Source of the DNA: Leucaena leucocephala
Taxonomy: Eukaryota > Streptophyta > Magnoliopsida > Fabales > Fabaceae
Assembly (NCBI GenBank): GCA_037074615.1
Contig: CM073563.1
Coordinates: 16,166,501 to 16,230,500, forward strand
DNA length: 64,000 nucleotides
Reading direction: 5' to 3'
Shown here: positions 38,184-51,872 of the stretch, in pieces
Numbering within the stretch: the first letter of the stretch is position 1
Layout: each line of letters begins with the position of its first letter
Program-made: the position numbers and the translations under genes
The notes under the pieces: generated by a model
Told to the model about the DNA's origin: nothing
What the model saw: the letters and a program-made list of their open reading frames with translations, nothing else
The model's database searches: none

Positions 38184-41100
38184 CTACGTTGGCCAAAAAT
38201 ACAAGCTTCCAATGGGGCAAGGGAGAATCATAGCGCCAAATTCATACCTAAATAATGGCTTTTGATGTTGCTCTGGCCTGTCCATACCAACTTGCACAAT
38301 AACATCTGAAGCTGACCGATCTATTCCATCAGACAACGTGTCTACAATGTCTATCAAGCCCTGCAAGTCAATAAAGGATCTTACAGCATATTCTAAGAAG
38401 TTTCATATTTCGAAAGCACTAGGATGCCTAGCAGATTGAAGTAAATAACACGGCATTACAGGGAAGCAAGTACAGTGCTCCAACAACAACCAAAAAACGT
38501 GAAGAGGGTCCATTTGCCACCAAAGAAATAACCTAAAACTATTTATTTTACGCTGGACAATTAATCTAAAATGAAGGGAATCAAACTTCACTGTAGAGAG
38601 AATACATTTTATTTATCAATGATAGGATGATGAATTCTGTGAGCATTATTTTCATCATAAAATACTTTAGCAAACCTAGAACAACAAATAAAAATAATGA
38701 TTTTAAAACATAACTAGAAATGACAGAAAAGCACAGTTTCTCTGCGGGCTGGAAAAGTAATAAGGACAGGATAGGGGTAAAACCTTGACATTTGGGTTTC
38801 CAGAGTATTTGAGCAAACCAGTGGGCTTCCCAGGAAGTTTTGGCATCCCCTGTTATATATTTACCATAATACATTAGATGATAATCTAAAAACGAAAAAC
38901 CAAAACATAAAATTGACAGTTGAACAAGCATTATGAGTAATTCTCAGTGCCACTTAAACATCCACAAGGGGAGGTAAATGATAGCACATTTCTATCAACA
39001 CGACAGTGCCAAATGTCAAAATAAAGTTCACATATCTAGCAACAGCAGACGGTAGGGAAGAGAAGACAAACAACAAAAACACAATAAAAAACTAGAATAA
39101 AAATTGCAACTACCTGTGTAAATTCCGACTTTTTCCCAGAATTTCCATTTACAAAATTAATGAGGTACTCCAAACCATAATTTGCATAATCCTGCAGTCA
39201 CACTGTTGCATCAGTATTTCCTTTAGGTGACACAATGTAAAAGTAATAATTGAGGTACCAAGATAAGTCATGTCAGTAATTGGCCAAATAAACATGTCGT
39301 GCATATCAATAATTCTATTACAAGAAACCTTTTTAACATTTGTACTCCCAATGGCAACATATTAAGCTTAATAAATATAGTAACAGGAGGATTCATTAAA
39401 AAGACACTAGGTATTAAAAGAGGATTCTTTACAGATGACAGAACGATATACTAAGTACAAGAGAAGATTTTACCTGCTTCCAACTCAAAGAAGCTAATCT
39501 TTCATCCTGAAAAGGAATAATAATAATAATACAGAGTAAGAACAGTCCATGAAAAGACAGACAGGTAGTGTTTTTATGTCATTGACGAGTTAGGATTTCT
39601 TATGCTTTAGGTAGACAGACGCCAGCTAAAGCAGAGAATAATCCAAACTCAAGCAAGCCTACACATAATACTCATTTTTTAAAGCAGAAAAAGAGCCCGC
39701 AAAACTTAAAAACTTTCAACTTTGATTTCGAAAAGAAATGGCTAAACCAGAAAAACAAAAAGATTTGAAGTAACTGGATCTTTTTGTCTGAATAAAATAT
39801 ATACCAATCTCCCCGCACCCATCCACCTTCAAAACTCTAAACAAGCAAGACGACCAAGACAATCAATTATTAGCCAAATAAATATAATAAGCATACCAAT
39901 GTTCCCACTGTTTGTTGCAAGATACCCAAGTCATCATGGAAATTAGTGATAGTGCTTCGAACTCCAGCAACCTGTTTTATAGGTATAATATCAATAAGGA
40001 GGTTCATATTTTTTTCTCATAAATTTATCAAAGAAGCAAACGCGAATCAACTAAGTTTCTGACCATAAATTATATCACGTAAGATTATCGTACATTGAAA
40101 AATTAGTTATTAAAAGCAAGATACGTATTTGTACAACTAACCTACATTTAACCCTATTAATCCTTCTAAATTGCAGGGGGGGAAATATCAGCTAAAGACG
40201 GGTAATCTCTTTTGAGTATATCTATCTATCTAAGCATATTTACAATCATGAACATCTATATGTGACATTGTGTCAAGGGCGTACATCATCCTTAATTGAA
40301 CGTGCCAACTCATTCTGCTTCAGCATTTTATCATCCAAATTCTGAATCCTCCGTGTCAAATGCTTCTTGGCATCCTGCATACGAAATAATTGAAAGGAAG
40401 TTATAAACCAATCATAATTATAAATATTATAAACATTACATAATTTCCGTGGGAGGACAAAGCTGCTTTGTATCTCCACAAGTTCACATGCATAGATGGT
40501 AGGATAGACATTTTCAGACCATCCATGCGTAATGATAGTGTCAATATATCATGTGAATTATATACCAGCATGCTTTGATCATCAACAATAAATGCTGCAT
40601 CCAGTACCTTATGAATATTATTCCAATCTGTCTCAAACTTCTAAACCTCATATTTCATGAATAGTTATACAAATAAGCATATTCTCGAATTAATTGTCAG
40701 CAGCATTTCAGTACAACTGAAACAATGATACAATGTATTTCAATCCTCAGGTCAAAGTAAATTAAATTTTATTACAGTAGCATTCATATCAATAGCCCTT
40801 CATCCCCCTTCATGTACACAGGTAGGACGTGCAGTCACATGTTCAAGCATACCACTGCATGCTTGAATATTCCTGTCTAACAAATACATAATTTTTATCT
40901 CCAATGAAATAAATGGACACTTACAGCAATGACATCTGAGGCATGCTGCAGTTTTTTTGTCAGATCTGAGACAGCCTTTTCCATGTTACGTTTTGTCACA
41001 TACATAAGATCCGAGAAAGAAATACCCTGATATTGGGTAAAAAATGCAAGAGATCAATAAATCAAATCACAAACCGTTCAGAAATAATAAAATAGATATA

Positions 41101-42624
41101 TCATTCAGAAGAATTCTTAATTTATTAAATAACTATTAAGCTCTTCAAGATAAATTTTTTGAAACAGATACTGCAAACATAAATTGACAATAAACCAATG
41201 AAGCCCATTGAAAAACCCACAATTGGTCTAGTTATTTCTTACCTTCCACCACATGTAACCATACCCTAGAGCACCCAAGGTAGCCGCCGGAACAACAAGG
41301 GATGATAAGTTGCCTGAAGGATAAACGACAAAAAAGAAGAAGTTAAAACTCAATTGACCAAAAAATATATCTATAGACAAAAACAAAATAAGTGGATTTA
41401 GAACCATAAACAAAAAGATGCATGCCAAGCTTCCAGATAGAAATAATTGATCTCTAAAAGGCAAAAGCAGAACTTAATAAACCAAAGAATATACTTCAGT
41501 GGCCAGAATAGATATTAAATTGTACCCATTTGTCCAGTACTCCCATTCAGTACAGTAATTGGCCTATTTGAAGTAAATTGCCGAACCTCATTTGCTAGAC
41601 GACGAACCTATAATGAAGTCAAGCTAAATTATTATAACAAGACAATTCATATATATAGTGTGAGTGCATTTTGGAAACAAAAATTGACATATTCAATTGG
41701 TGCAGAAATAATATTCTGTTTCCAACTACCTGATTAGCAATGGCGTCAGCATATTCACTGTCACCATCAGATTGTTCCCCAGATTTTTCTAATCCTTTTA
41801 CCAGCGACTACAAATAAAAACGAACAATAGTCCATTAGGGCAGGAACAATCTAGACACCCGAGAAAATTTAACTGGACTTATCAATCCTCAAATATATAA
41901 AGACCCTGCAGAAGTTAAATTCATAAATTATCAAAGCAGGACTGCAGGAGAAAACACACACCGACTGCTTTCAATCTTACATCCATATTTAGATCATTAT
42001 GAGTCAGCTTCGATTATAAAGGAAATCGCCAATACTGGCTTTTTCACAACCATTGTTAATTAGAATACGGTGGGGTGGGGGTGGGGGCGACGACGAATTA
42101 ATCATCCCAAAAATGGCCTTTGAGCCCGGCATGAAAACTCACTATAAGTAGGAGGTTGCGAGTTCCATCTTTCCCCTTTGATACAAAAGAGAACCAATCC
42201 ACCCCGCCTCCACAATTAGGTCTCTCCAAAATTCCAACTGTCATACAAACTACATAACTAGGGAGATTTGTGTGTTTAAACTTTTACGAATGGGGATTGT
42301 AATAGAAAAAACAGAAAGTAAAACCGCATCTTTAGCAGCGTAAACGCTGTCGAATTCGATCAAGCAACAGAAAGTAGCAGCTATTACTACCTGAAGCTCG
42401 CCAATCAACTCCGACAATGTCCCGTTCTTCAAAAGAATTGTGCCAGTATATCCTTAACACAGAAAAATTCAGATCAGGAACGTAGTTCGAACTTCTTCAG
42501 CAACAAAAAGAGAGTAAGATAGATATATGTATATATAGGAAGACAGATAATGGTTGTGCGTAGTAGTACCAGCTCCAGCTATGATAAGGATCTTCGAAAA
42601 CCCTACTCCAGATTGTAGAGCCAT
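38184..42624 (-). CDS. DUF1664 family membrane/coiled-coil protein
   Basis: Plant-specific DUF1664 protein (old annotations sometimes call it bZIP-like); biochemical role unknown. Twelve exons read on the minus strand: 42624-42570, 42452-42391, 41807-41730, 41607-41526, 41313-41243, 41026-40925, 40374-40285, 39971-39897, 39506-39474, 39191-39114, 38849-38784, 38360-38184; predicted 322 aa, close to the ~315 aa usual length. The start fits the family MALxxG N-terminus. A hydrophobic, Gly-rich segment lies at 9-25 and a second at about 94-112 ending GYGYMWWK, a family hallmark. Residues about 127-216 are heptad-rich, a likely coiled coil. All internal borders are GT-AG in phase. The last exon may read to the stop at 38184 or splice at a donor after 38248 to an unfound exon, so the final ~20 residues are uncertain. 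Confidence 0.85.
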
Positions 42625-42630
42625 GGCTGC

Positions 42631-42679
42631 CGATTCCGTTTCCAATTCCGATTCCGATTCCGATTTCCGATTTCCGATG
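42631..42679. repeat. GATTCC hexanucleotide repeat in DUF1664 5' leader
   Basis: A run of (G)ATTCC / GATTTCC units directly upstream of the start codon of the minus-strand gene, hence probably within its 5' UTR. Confidence 0.85.
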
Positions 42680-42934
42680 TAGAAATCCGAAGGAAGAGTG
42701 AGAGGAAAGGGGGAAGACGGGCGGTTATGTCGGACTTCGCACTGTTGAGGTAGTCAGCTGATCAATGAGGACCTTATTTAAGAGGCCAGATCCCGTGAGT
42801 AAACCGACGTCGTTTTGTATCCAGATTCCAGTCAGGCTGCTTAGTTTTATAGTTTGCTGATCTCGCTACGCCTAGTTGTATAGTTTGCTGATCTCGCCAC
42901 GCCATTCATTCACTTGCTCCATACTCGGCAAGCA

Positions 42935-44290
42935 CTATTAGAGATGTGCAAGATGCCTATTGTCAGTGTGTTCACTCGGGCCTGGCCAAAAAATATCTTG
43001 CCCAACCTAATAAAAAATAACTTGAAAAAAAATAGATAATTTTGAGCATAACTAATGTTCGTTCAGGATTAAGCATTGGGTAGGGGTTGTTATCCTGTCC
43101 ATTTGGCCTAACCTGATAATTAATTTAATAATACACATCACTACATATATCAGTTAATTGATTTCTACACACATGGAACTAATTCGCGGTTGTACAGATT
43201 TGTCAAGTGATAGTAGACAAAGGTGAGCTTTATCTCATTGCATGCCATGCATCATATCATATACTTCTCATAAACACAATCAAATTTGTCAGTATGATGA
43301 ATCCGAGTTCTTCCAGGGAAGGTTTGATGTCTTATTACTTATAGTGGCTTTCCCATGTTTGTAGTGATCCAAATGCACCTAGTGGAGCACCTATCATGCA
43401 ACAACCTCAAGTATTGATTATCTTTACTGCACATATATGCCAAGAGGAAAAGTATAATTAAAGCTTACGAACAACTTGCAAATTTGGTGAATTTTTTTAA
43501 TTTTACTTATCTGCTATACTTTATCTGGGCAAGTTGTCTAATATAAACATGAAGAATTTATAGATAAAGCATGGTAACTTATTTCTTATTAGCAAGCAAT
43601 GTTTGGATATATTTTTATTTTCTTATGGTCCACATTTGGACTATGAACTATGTTTTGTAGAAGGACAAACCACTAAAGCGTAGATTAGGCCTAGAAGGTC
43701 AATTACGAGATGATCGTGGCAATTGAAGAGAGTATGATTGGAGTGACAGAATAAATGATGGAGATAGATATGAGAACTCTCCATCTTTTGATCAGCAGTC
43801 TAAAGCTCTTGATAAAATAGAAAATGTCATTCAGTTTACAGGTAATTTTTTATTTTAAAACTCATAAATTATATTATATATTTTATTTTATAATATATAA
43901 CGTACTTTTTCTTTTATTTTTTTCTCTAGATACTATACTTGAAAGGGAGAATATGATGACTACTAATGACTGAAGATTATTTTAATTGTAATGGATTTCA
44001 AAACTTTAATTATTATTTTGTTGTCACCTTTTTTTTTAGTTGATTATAAATATTTTTTAAATCTTTAAGACATAAATATGATATTATTTTAGAAATTTAT
44101 GATTGCAGATTTTTTTTTACAATATGAGAAGAATATCACTATTTAGACATACCCAGCCCGATATATTTAGGGTTTTTACTGGGTAAGGCTGAGCACCAGG
44201 CTGCAAAATGTAACCCATGTATTTTCTAGGCAGGGCAACGGGCAAAGGGACTGCCCTGCCCAGCTCTGCCCATTCCCTAAGCCCTACAGC
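42935..44290 (+). mobile_element. Possible gene-capturing transposon (hAT-like ends)
   Basis: The left side has TTAGAGATGTGCAAGATGCC with GGGCCTGGCC nearby; the right side has repeated GGGCAACGGGC / GCCCTGCCCAGCTCTGCCC and CATGCCACCTTGG. Similar GGGC-rich ends flank plant hAT elements. The inverted ends are imperfect and no target duplication was confirmed. The block encloses the spliced gene fragment at 43293-43973. Confidence 0.3.
43293..43973 (+). pseudogene. Captured spliced gene fragment, unknown function
   Basis: Four exon-like pieces with AG/GT borders and matching phases: 43293-43321, 43365-43410, 43661-43841, 43930-43973, ending at TGA 43971-43973. Joined, they read 99 codons plus stop, with YDESEFFQG, SDPNAPSGAPIMQQPQ, KDKPLKRR, REYDWSDR, then KALDKIENVIQFT and LERENMMTTND. 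One in-frame TGA follows GN in the third exon (about 43723-43725). The keeping of splice sites and phase, and the protein-like composition, argue for a real gene origin and not chance. I do not recognise the parent protein. No start or upstream part was found. Confidence 0.6.
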
Positions 44291-47200
44291 ATGCCACCTT
44301 GGCTGGCCTACTTCCATATTTTTATTTTTCATGTTTTAAAAATATTCTGTTTAATGTTCCCCTTTTATTGCTCCCATATTACCTATTTTAAAAATATTTT
44401 GCTTAATTCCTCACTTTTTTTAATAAATATCCCAAACTATTTGGTAACTACCCCATTATCCTTCTTTATTCATGATGCGAAGATTAATGTTAAAACACTT
44501 TTACTGAGATTTTAGATGTCTAACATGCCAATTTTTTTTGGCAATTTTTTTATTCCTAATATTTAAATAATATATCAAGAAGAAATTATTTCATCATAAA
44601 TAAAATTTATCATGTAAATATTGGAATAAAAAGAATTTACTTAAAACATAATTTATATGAATAAAAGAAATTATAAAGTAAAAAAATGAATGAAATAATA
44701 ATAATATTTTATATATAGAAAAAAAGAGGGAAAGAAAATTAAAAAACAAAGAAATTTAAAAAAAAATAAAAATAACAATAACAACAATTAAAAAATGCGG
44801 CACGTGGCCCTGTTCAGATTTAAGGTTCCACTTTGAAGCGTACTCAAATCTCATCTTTTCACTTAAATCGCTTCATGAATATTGTTCTAGATATTTAGTT
44901 TTTTATAGGTATTTTTATGATTATTAGAGTAAATTTTGGGATTAGGGTTTAGAATAAATTTTGAATTTTACCATAGAGGACCATAAAATCGTAGAAGTAA
45001 ATTAATAGTTAGATTCTATTGGTTTAGATTTTTTATTTGATTGTTGTGAAAATTTAAAATTAATATTTCATTTAAAAAATTTTAATTTATTTTATATAGA
45101 GTATTTTTACTAATTAAATTTAGATTAAATAATTTATTTTAATCATTGGAGATATTATTAAAGTTTTAATCGATTATAGAATATACAAAATATATAGCAT
45201 ATACGGAAGGATGACCATGAAAAAAGTCTAAAAAGGGAACATAATTCTAGCATATACAAAATAAAAGTTTTTTCTTTTATAAAATCTACAAGTACTGTTT
45301 GTAAGCATTGAAGATTACCATCGCTAGAGGAGATCTTGAACTTCATGGCTTGATAAGGCTTATCTGTTGGGGGAAGATTAGGGAAATAAGCAACCACATT
45401 TTTATGTTAAATCTAGGCAGATAGGCTTGATCACCTAAAAAGAGGTAAATTGGATGTATGATGACTTTTTAAAAAAATTTCAAAACTCTTTAAAGATCTT
45501 ATAAGTGAAACAAATCAATTTGAGATACTTTAATTTAAAATTGAAAATGAATTATTGAAAGTCAAAGAGTTTAAGAAGTAATAAATTGCACACGAGATTT
45601 ATTCTGCTTTAGTTATTCCATGACCTATATCCAGTCCTCAACTTTCCATAAAGATTTTTCAATCCACTATTTATCAAGATTATAACGGGCTCTTAGTAGC
45701 CTTTACAACTTCAATTTTCACGCCTAATTGAGAACTACTTCAAATATGATGTTACACTACACTTTGGTAGCACCACATCCCCTTAAACAGATACAAATAA
45801 AACATAACCTTAAATTCCCTGATTCCAAAGTTTTCTTTTAGATAGGTGAAGAATGAAGAATGAATCTAACTCTCAGAAAGAGTGAATAGATAGACATTGT
45901 ACCTCTTAATATTTTCCCTCACAAAAGAATGATACATTATGAATGGAGAGTTAATGCTTTTTGGGTTACTGACTTTATGGCATTTTCATGGCTGAGTATA
46001 TTCCTCGTTGATAATTCATTGTTGCTCTTGTCGGTGCTTCTAGTCATCATCACTTTCTTAACTTTGAATATTTTTCTATTTATAGTTGATATTATAGTCG
46101 TTGAGCATTATATCTTTCCATTATAAATATGACCGTTGAACTAGCCATTGTAGTCGTAGAGACTTCTGAAAGTGTCTTTTTGTCGTTGAAAATTTATTAG
46201 CTTTGATCTCGGCCTATTCTCATTTCTAGCTTTGAACTCAACTGATTCTGAACTTCTGTTCTTAATCCTTAATCTTGTAAATACTTCATTTAATCCAATT
46301 GTTAGTAGATAAATATGTGAAGTGAGGATTTGATTATATGAATTTAAGATTGAACAGAATGAATCACAACAAGAATGTCAGTAGAATAATACATGTTCAA
46401 TCATATAAAATAATATTTGATAGCCTATCAATGATCAATTATATATAATCAATTCAGTTATAAACACTTCAAGATCAAATAAGATTACACTTGTTTTTAA
46501 AGATTATCCTATATTAACTGATTATACAATCAATTAATTAGAATTAATGTGTGAAACATAAAAAAAGCATCATATTGATTGGATTATTCAAACAATATGA
46601 TGTACCTTTATAAAGATAAGTTTATCAAAAAGTTTATAATGAATATTAATGAGAAACATAAGCACATTGTCACTTAAATCAATCATATGTAATTTATAAA
46701 GATATGAAATTAGTTTTTAGTTTAAACTAAGAGATATTTAAAATTTCTAAAGTTAATTGAATGCCTAGTCATTAATGTGTCTAGAAGAATTGAATCAGAA
46801 ATATTTAAACACAGGTTAATTGAACATATAATCTATTAATATAAATTAATTGATTAACCAATAGGTTAATAGCTATATCTTTGTTCAATAGAAAATCTAT
46901 TCTCAATATATTAACCGATTAACTAATCGATTAATCAATCAATTAATTGACTTATCAATTCAATTATAAAAGACATGCTCTTAATATTAATCGAACACTT
47001 AATCAATTAATAGTCACTCATTAATCGATTAACTAATAGATTAATTAATATTCCTTTATAACACATAATGTTGCTTTTTCATTAATCTAATAACCAATTG
47101 ATTAATTCATATTAATTGATTAAGTATAATTAATCCAATGATTAATCGATTAGCTCATTCTTCTTTTCTTTTCAACTTCATTTGATTCAAAATCTAGTTT

Positions 47201-47440
47201 CATTATTTCAAAAACACTTTTTACATTATTAAACACCTTAATTCTTTATACTCTTTTGATATCATCAAAATATATAGAATCTAACATATTGAAGATTCTC
47301 TGGAGGAGGAGGTGGATTAACAGAATGAGGATCCCTATAATTAGCATCATCATACTCCAAGGCACCATATTGGCTTTGAAGTAGAGTTCGAGGGTAAATA
47401 TTTTATTTATATAAACATATTTTAAATTTAATTCATATAT
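43974..47440. other. AT-rich region without a recognised gene
   Basis: Contains the GGGC-rich segment at 44140-44290 and an array of ATTAATCGATTAA-type palindromes at about 46830-47160. Open frames show no domain. Confidence 0.45.
46830..47160. repeat. Array of AT-rich palindromes
   Basis: Many near-copies of ATTAACCGATTAACTAATCG, AATCGATTAATC and TTAATTGATTAA, self-complementary, spaced irregularly. They resemble satellite-like or transposon-subterminal DNA. Confidence 0.6.
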
Positions 47441-48930
47441 AATTAATTTTTTAATTATATGTTGCAGACTATCAGGGGAGCAGGTCCCTTAGGAGGGTCA
47501 ATATTAGAGAGCTCTATATGATTACGAGCGGACATGTGGTTGTGCTGCTGAATGATTTGGGTCAACTGAATGGGGAGGGGGACAATTGTATAGCAAGTAT
47601 ATACGCCTAGTTGGTAAGTAGTAGACCTTGCTACTTATTTTTGTGAAGGACTAGAAGAAGATCATAGCATAAAAGAAAGATTAATGTTATTTAAATTACT
47701 TGATTATTTGATTAAATCTATATAAGGAATATATATAATCTATATAATGAAAATTAAATCTATATAATTATATTAATATAGATAGATTTAATATAGATTA
47801 TATATCTACATAATCTATATAGTGAATATAACTTTTTCATTTATTTAATTACAGGATAAAATTATATTGGGAGAAGAGTTTAACGCAGATACCCTAAAGA
47901 GAGTAAGGGTAGCATGGAAGAACCATATAGATGATATGTGGCACCAGAAGAATTGTGACGGGACAAGGCCCTTGTAGGGACAATGACAGATATACCCGAT
48001 GGAGCCTAGAGCAAGATTGGTCCAATTTTGTTTACTTGACGATCTTGTCTAAGCATTAAGTATATATGATATTAATATTATTGCATTAATTATAATTCTT
48101 TTATATTTCTTGTTTGATTTGACTAACTTAGTTTGTATACATTTTGTTTTAGGTCTTTTCTCAGAGAAATACTGATAGTGTCAGGCAGCAAATTGTGCGC
48201 CATCGAGCAGTGTCAAGGAGCTTTGTTATTGCCTATAATAAAATTGTAAGTACATTTTATATATTATATATATAATATGTAAATAATTATTTTTTCTATT
48301 TAATCTACAAAGGGAAAAGTTAGACAGGAGCGGGGGATCACACCTACATACGCGTGAGATGTGGCCTTACATGTATATGCCTCAAGACAAGACTGCTCCA
48401 TAACCTGATGTTAAGGCGATGATGATAGGTAATTAATTGATAAATTAAATTTTGATAGTTAAGTTTAAACATTCAATATTAATTGACTTATATTAATTTT
48501 GTCAGGTACGCATGACTCACTCTTGGTGGGCCATGTCCAACCGCAATATTTTGGTCAAGTTAGTGGGCTTAGCCCACCCACACCGAGTAGGCTACCCTGT
48601 TGGGGTGGTGCTAGGTCTTTAAAAATTATGAGGACCTCTTAGTCAGCAGCGGTGTCCTATCAGACGAGAGTTGGATCAAAGTGGGAGAGACCCCTGAAAT
48701 AGAGGAGTTGCAAGATGAGCTCATACAAGAAATAGGGGATAAGATCTGATAAGAAGTGGGAGATATGCATATACGACTCGACCAGTACCATGTAGCCGCT
48801 ATGGCCATGCATGAGCTAGTAAAGACACTGGCTCCACACCTGCAGATACCGCCAATCCCTACATAGACATACCACCAATGACCACACCCCATACGCCCCG
48901 GCCCCACAAGGCCACCTAGCCCAAGTAGAA
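47440..48930 (+). pseudogene. CACTA TNPA-like remnant (element 2)
   Basis: Shows an N-terminal block VLLNDLGQLNGEGDN (about 47537-47585), then EEFNADTLKRVRVAWKNHID (about 47875-47935) and QIVRHRAVSRSFVIAYN (about 48190-48240). The same order is found in 59140-59830. Frame shifts and stops occur throughout, so it is not functional. The tail to 48930 is poorly conserved. Confidence 0.6.
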
Positions 48931-49182
48931 CTAGCCTGATTATGATGGTGTTGATTATGGCTGATACCCCTAATCCCTGTCATATGTTACTGTTTTTGAT
49001 AATTTTAATTACAACAAGTTAAAATAGAAATATTGTTTAATATTTGACAATTTGTTTTATTCCAAATTTTAATCACAATTACATTTGTTTACAATATCTC
49101 TAAATTATTTGCTAATGTTAATTTAAAGTTAATATTGTTTAATCTCATTTGTAACTCTTTAATATTAAACTTAAATAGAAGG

Positions 49183-49612
49183 CACTAGTTTGAAATTTCT
49201 AGCAGTTCATAATTGCTACAAACCGTTGCAGGAAAAATTCAAAAGTCCAAAAATAATTTTCCCTCTCAGATTGAATTTTCTAGTGGTTATTTATCTTTAC
49301 AAATCTCCCTACAAATTTTGAATTTTGGAATTCAAATTTTCCTCTGACCTAAACATTTCTAACTGTTACTAACTGATACAAAAGTTTGACCATTACATTC
49401 TAGAATTTGAAATTTAAATTTCCCTCATTACTGAACATTTCTAGTGATTGTAATCGCTAGAAAAGTTATAGTTTAAAATTCAAATTTACCTCTTGTTCTT
49501 TGATATTTTCTAGCAGTTAGGAACCACTAGAAACATTTGACCATTATTCATCATTTTCTAGCAGTTCTTAATTGCTTGAAAATGTTGACCGTTAGATCCT
49601 TTATTTAAAAAC
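49183..49612. repeat. CACTA-type repeat cluster between the two element-2 genes
   Basis: Begins CACTAG at 49183 and carries repeated TTCTAGCAGTT..AATTGCTA(C/G)AAA units in both orientations (for example near 49198, 49508, 49556). The same type of cluster separates the two genes in element 3. Confidence 0.6.
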
Positions 49613-49869
49613 TGAACAACTTCATCTTAAGTTCATTTTAACTTCTATTTAAGCTTTTCCTCTGAAGTGTTAACGAGATCTGAGCAATACTAGTGATGGA
49701 TCAACTTTCATCGATAGACATACTCCATAATATTTGTTCATACTTAACAATTTTTTGGATTTTTCTTCTGCCAATGCCTCCATAAACGGTAAGATTCAGT
49801 GCTCATGTCCTAAATGTAGTTTTAAAAAGTGGTATTCAATAGATGTTGTTAGAGAGTATTTGATATTTA

Positions 49870-51872
49870 TGTAAGGAATTGGAAGACACGCAGCGGAAAT
49901 AAACTTTAAAAATTTTCCATTCCTTGCCAGGATCTGCCGTATGTGTTTAAGTCAAGTGGAAAGAATCATTACCCTTAGTGTTGCTCAGCGAATTTCACAG
50001 CTTCTCTACGTGGGTGGTGATCTCTTTCTGATCGCAAGAAATTGACGGAGTGTTCCTCAGCGACCTTCACAGATTCTCTCCGCGGACGGTGGTCTCTTTC
50101 CGATCACAAGAAGTCGACGCCTCAGGTCGGCTTCCTCTACTGGTATCCACACGAACAGCGTTCCAACCACGAACGACGTGCTAGCGTCTCCTGTCCCTCC
50201 AAGGCTTTCACAAGTCTCCGTCTCTATTTCAGCAGTTTCTTGTCTGCAAACCTTTTGCAGATTCCGTTCGGCCTTTTGTGTTCTGTGTTATTTTCAAACG
50301 TAGCTCCTCCAATCAGATATAGAGGATGCTATGCGTTTTTACACCTGACCTAATTGGATTTTGGAGTTAATCTTATATTAATTCCGAATTGATACAATAT
50401 CATATATTGTATAATTTTATAAGAAACTAATTAAATAAAATAATATTAAATTCGTCCCACAGATTTAATTACTTATTTATTTAACTTTAAATAAAGATGA
50501 GACTGAGTTATATTTGATTTATTCCCATAAATCAAATTTGAGATATCCTATCAATTTAAATTTCGAATTTCAAACGTGATAGAGATTTAATTTATCCTTA
50601 TAAATTAAATCTTATAAATATCTCTTATATGAGATATCCTATCAATTTGAATTTCGAATTTCAAACGTGATAGAGATTTAATTTATCCTTATAAATTAAA
50701 TCTTATAAATATCTCTTATATGAGATATCCTATCAATTTGAATTTCGAATTTCAAACGTGATAGAGATTTAATTTATCCTTATAAATTAAATCTTATAAA
50801 TATCTCTTATATGAGATATCCTATCAATTTGAATTTCGAATTCAAACATGATAGGGATTTAATTTATCCTTATAAATTAAATCTCATATATCTCATATAT
50901 ATAATATATATATATATATACGAATTTATATATATACGAATATAAATATAAATAAATATATATATACATTCACCTGGATCTTTCATTGAATCTGGACATG
51001 TCTTAGATTCAATGAATCTGGACATCATAGCTCGTGTTGGGCTATTTTGTGTGCGACCCTGTAGGCCCATATGAAGTTGGCAGTGGGCCATTTGCTATAC
51101 TAGCCCACAAGTCGCAAGCGGTCTCTAGCAAGACATAACAACTACCCAAATCATATGAGGATCGATAAACGATGTAACCTTTTATACAACCATATCATGT
51201 CCCTTCTGTCACGCGATATTTTGGTCATGGATGAGGCATGGATAATGTCATCCTCCTATTCCCGACCGTTACTTTCTCGATCCCTGAGTAGTCTGACTAT
51301 AGAAATGGAACTACCTTTCCATTACAGTATGGCCATACATTTCTCAGACTCACTCATCGAGGGGCCCAGTAATATCTCTCCACGAATGTGAGGGACAAAT
51401 TCCATCTTGACCATTCACATTCCTCCGCATGAAAAACCACTAAGCCCAAACATAGTCTTTATGATCACTCGGTCAAAAGTGACTTTTGACTAGGTCAAAG
51501 CTGAGCGTTTTGTCATGTAGGAATCCATGATGATCTCAGGTCAAAGGGCATATTGACATGGTTTGTATATGAGAGAAGCTTATGACGTTACCCATGCAGT
51601 TCTCTCATAGCGGGTCGGTCCAACACCCTGTACTCTTACATGTGCTTATGACTTTGATTTATATCTCTATACATCTTCAAAGTCATACTGGTCTTATTTC
51701 ATCTGTGCTCCCACATAGATGATCGACCAGGGACATTTAGGATAATATCATGAATTATCCAAGGATGGTCATCATAGTAAACATGCAAATAATATGATAA
51801 CTCAATTAATAAATTCATAAATCAATAATGTTCATAAGACAATGATTGGCCCCTAGGGCACGATTTCCAACA
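49870..51872 (+). mobile_element. Solo LTR, 2003 bp, with 5-bp target duplication
   Basis: Starts TGTAAGGAATTGG at 49870 and ends TTTCCAACA at 51872, TG...CA as expected. ATTTA flanks it at 49865-49869 and 51873-51877. The interrupted transposase frame picks up right after it. No internal retrotransposon genes are present, so it arose by LTR-LTR recombination. The right 1.6 kb matches 1-1569. Family not determined. Confidence 0.9.
50540..50903 (+). repeat. 91-bp tandem repeat, four units, inside solo LTR
   Basis: Units start GAGATATCCT at 50540, 50631, 50722 and 50813. The last unit is diverged at its end. The other LTR copy (1-1569) has only three units of 90 bp. Confidence 0.9.

Noticed and set aside
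40560..40650. Extra exon on the minus strand between exons 6 and 7 of the DUF1664 gene (FETDWNNIHK..)
   Set aside because: Exons 6 and 7 join in phase and match the family without it; the piece has no family counterpart that I know.
50042..50353. 103-aa open frame
   Set aside because: It lies inside the solo LTR and is not conserved as a protein.
1..51872. The two LTR copies as ends of one 52-kb retrotransposon
   Set aside because: The right copy has its own ATTTA target duplication, and the DNA between holds normal genes and no retrotransposon interior.
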